From the NCBI GenBank assembly GCA_943331445.1, contig CALQLO010000008.1, positions 1 through 64,000 on the forward strand: a stretch of DNA of 64,000 nt. The letters are read 5' to 3'. Source of the stretch: Akkermansia muciniphila. Lineage in GTDB: Bacteria; Verrucomicrobiota; Verrucomicrobiia; Opitutales; UBA953. The stretch's first letter is position 1. Each line of letters starts with the position of its first letter. Positions 62,311 to 64,000 of the stretch are shown piece after piece. The notes beneath the pieces are model-generated. The model had not been told where the DNA came from and ran no database searches. It was given only the letters and a program-made list of their open reading frames with translations. The position numbers and the translations under genes were made by a program.

Positions 62311-62997
62311 TTATTTGGTGAAGGCGGGAGCGGTGGCTTTCCACGCGGCGTCAAGGGCGGGGCGCAGGACAGCGGTGATGGCATCATAGCCCTTGTCGCT
62401 GGGGTGAAGATTATCGGCGACGTAGATGCCGGGGCGCGGTTCGCCGTCGGGGAGATTCAAGGCTGGATTGATATCGATATAGCTGACGCCTTTTTCCGCC
62501 TGCGCGATTTTCTGGAAGAGCTCATCGGTCTTTGTCATCGCTTCCCAGGTTTTACGTCGGCTTGGCGCGTGCGTGGTCGAAAGCAGGATGAAGGCGCAAT
62601 GCGGATTATCCTTACGGAGACGCGTGAGGTATTCGCGAACGCGTCCCGCGACGGCCTCGGGGGTGTCGCCGGCGTTGAGGTCGTTGCTGCCGCAGTGGTA
62701 GACTACGACCCGCGGGTGATATGGCAGGGTGATGCGATCTTCGTAGCCGAGCACATCCGTTGTCTTCGAAGCGCCAAAGCCGCGGTTGATCACCGGATAG
62801 CCTGAGAGGGCTTCCGCGGCCTTGGCCCAGCGGCGGAAGGTGCTGGCTCCGGATAATAGCACGCCATGCTGGGGCGGCGGGTTGGCTTGGTCCTTGGCCT
62901 CATAGGCGGCAATTTCCTTATCGAACTTCGAGGTGTAGTCGGCCGCCAGGGCCAAGGTGACCAAGCCAAACGAGAGGAGCCAGAGCGGGAGACGCAT
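62311..62997 (-). CDS. SGNH/GDSL-like hydrolase, exported (paralogue)
   Basis: 228 residues from ATG 62995-62997 (MRLPLWLLSFGLVTLALAAD); an in-frame ATG at 63078 adds an unlikely N-terminus. Block I reads LLSGASTFRRWAKA, block III VVVYHCGSNDLNAGDTPEAV, and block V VADNLHPSDKGYDAIT. The whole protein aligns with its neighbour from PPPQHGVLLSGAST to the C-terminus, so this is a tandem duplication that has since diverged. Both keep the catalytic Ser, Asn, Asp and His, and both appear active. The pair is probably co-transcribed. Confidence 0.85.
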   Translation of the reverse strand: MRLPLWLLSFGLVTLALAADYTSKFDKEIAAYEAKDQANPPPQHGVLLSGASTFRRWAKAAEALSGYPVINRGFGASKTTDVLGYEDRITLPYHPRVVVYHCGSNDLNAGDTPEAVAGRVREYLTRLRKDNPHCAFILLSTTHAPSRRKTWEAMTKTDELFQKIAQAEKGVSYIDINPALNLPDGEPRPGIYVADNLHPSDKGYDAITAVLRPALDAAWKATAPAFTK

Positions 62998-63234
62998 ACG
63001 GGGTAAGGGGGTAGGGTTAGAAAGAGCGAAGGTCGCCCAGAGGGCAAGGTAATGGAGGACTGGAGGGATGGAGGGCATGAGGGCCGGGAGAGGCAGATGA
63101 GAGGGGGGGCTGCTGGCATGCGGGCAGGCTGCGAAGCAGAGACACTTATTCCCGGGTGGCGGGTGGAAGGGGTTCGGGGTTTTGTCTTTCCTCTGCTATC
63201 CGTCATCGGTCATCTTTCATCTGTCTTCCCTTCC

Positions 63235-63681
63235 ATGCCCCTCGTCCCTGGTCTCCTCAGCCCCTATGAAGCCGTCCGCGGCTTTGTTTATCTCCCTCGC
63301 TTGGTCTCGAAGATTCGCCTGCATGCCGCGGGGCAGCTGCATGCAGATTTCGTCAATAATCTCGGCAAGGCCTTCGATGACCGGTGCTGCCAATACCTCG
63401 GCATTAAATATGACGAGCTTCGCGTGTGGGTCCTGCAGCATCCAGCCGCGACGCAGGATGAAATCCTCGCTTGGGCTGAATCCGTAGGTCGGAAGATTTC
63501 CACGAACGATATCGAGATCTGGAATGGTTTCATGACCAAGCGCGGCTGGCGCGATGAGGCGAACGAGGTACTCGTCCGGCGCTTGAAGGAGAACGGACTG
63601 ACCGCCGAGGCCGGCGTAGACACGATGTTTGATTATATCGAAGTCGACGAAGGTCGAACTCCGCGCCGCCAAGCGCTCTGA
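63235..63681 (+). CDS. DUF5069 protein
   Basis: 148 residues starting at ATG 63235 (MPLVPGLLSPYEAVRGFVYL). DUF5069 is recognisable from the conserved start (PGLxSPYxxVxGxVYLxRLVSKIRLH) and AAGQLHADFVNNLGKAFDDR CC-type segment. The C-terminal half (GRKISTNDIEIWNGFMTKRG) matches the family helices. Its function is unknown; it is a small cytosolic helical protein found in Verrucomicrobia. Its stop is adjacent to the stop of thiL on the other strand, with no gap. The frame upstream to 63052 is not coding. Confidence 0.85.
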   Translation: MPLVPGLLSPYEAVRGFVYLPRLVSKIRLHAAGQLHADFVNNLGKAFDDRCCQYLGIKYDELRVWVLQHPAATQDEILAWAESVGRKISTNDIEIWNGFMTKRGWRDEANEVLVRRLKENGLTAEAGVDTMFDYIEVDEGRTPRRQAL

Positions 63682-64000
63682 TTAGGCGAAGTGACTGAAG
63701 CCGCGCGCTTTTAGCGGCTGACCGTCTGCGAGGTCGCGGGCGAGCCCGGTGCCGCTTTCAACCACACCAATGCGGGTCAGTAGGGTCTTTGGGAATGCTT
63801 TGCGGAAGTTGGCCTCAATGAGGTCAGCCCGTTCGGCGCTCACACTGAAAAGTAACTCGTAGTCTTCACCGTCTTGCAGGGCGTGTTCGAGCGCGGGCTT
63901 TCCGTCGGATTTGGCAAGGGCCGTCGCCGCCTCGGCGACCGGCAGGCCAGCGACGTTAATCCGTCCGTCAAACTTCGTTCCGAGCAAGCCGGGCAGGTCT
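63682..64000 (-). CDS. thiL: Thiamine-monophosphate kinase, C-terminal part (cut by window edge)
   Basis: The C-terminal 105 residues are visible, running off the right edge. The frame continues upstream of the TTG at 63987 as DLPGLLGTKFDGRINVAGLP. HALQDGEDYELLFSVS matches the conserved GGEDYELLF-type motif near the end of ThiL, and the last part reads TRIGVVESGTGLARDLADG. ThiL phosphorylates thiamine phosphate to thiamine diphosphate using ATP. The catalytic N-terminal domain is outside the window, so completeness cannot be judged. Confidence 0.85.
   Translation of the reverse strand, partial: DLPGLLGTKFDGRINVAGLPVAEAATALAKSDGKPALEHALQDGEDYELLFSVSAERADLIEANFRKAFPKTLLTRIGVVESGTGLARDLADGQPLKARGFSHFA

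Overview
The window is a GC-rich bacterial chromosome segment that most likely comes from the Verrucomicrobiota, probably an Opitutae-like lineage. The strongest marker is a 52-residue 'small basic protein' of the Chlamydiae/Verrucomicrobia type (11019-11177). Supporting this are two clusters of DUF1501 and planctomycete-type cytochrome c (PSCyt1/DUF1549/DUF1553) proteins, NHL-repeat and DUF1080 secreted proteins, a DUF6807 protein, SGNH hydrolases, a CE15-like esterase and a GH36-like glycosidase. This is the profile of an aerobic polysaccharide degrader. It rests on recognised families, not on a marker-gene tree.

Layout. 1-2850: a partial REP-type (Y1) transposase with a nearby inverted repeat, a DUF5009 acyltransferase-like membrane protein and a PIN/AbrB toxin-antitoxin pair. 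3210-11177: photolyase, M42 peptidase, an ArsR regulator with a CoA-disulfide-reductase/rhodanese fusion, leuA and the small basic protein. 11285-15270: first PSCyt1/DUF1501 pair. 15460-18373: LptF/G permease, RlmI-like methyltransferase, ruvA. 18440-27261: GH36-like enzyme, dapA-dapB, two NHL proteins, an alpha/beta hydrolase and a DUF1080 protein. 27321-31215: an unrecognised membrane coiled-coil protein with a lipoprotein. 31433-41275: a four-gene DUF1501/PPC/PSCyt1/WD40 cluster. 41472-50336: mdtABC-like RND efflux operon with a NodT-type outer-membrane factor. 50358-64000: a ParB-like small protein, DUF6807, tRNA-Ser, glnS-gltX, a SurA/PpiD-like protein, folA, a CE15-like esterase, tRNA-Arg, an MFS transporter, two SGNH hydrolases, DUF5069 and partial thiL.

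The most unusual feature is in the gaps. Many intergenic regions are built from a small set of palindromic modules. I label them A (CACGTGGGCAAG / GTGACACGGTGACAAGG arms), B (GGTAGGG...CCCTACC elements with sub-terminal hairpins), C (GAGACCGGAAACCGGA), D (CGAAGGC...GCCTTCG) and E (GCGGTTAGCGGTTGGCGG). They usually start at or just after a stop codon, are arranged as nested inverted repeats, and in one place one B unit lies inside another. The B stems differ in sequence between copies while still pairing. I know of no described family with this structure; it is the best candidate here for something undescribed. Other points worth a look are a 35-bp direct repeat at the tRNA-Ser 3' end, a 22-bp G-tract inverted repeat enclosing a divergent promoter, and the membrane coiled-coil/lipoprotein pair.

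Starts were chosen from homology, signal peptides and overlaps. No database search was possible, so family names are recognitions by eye.
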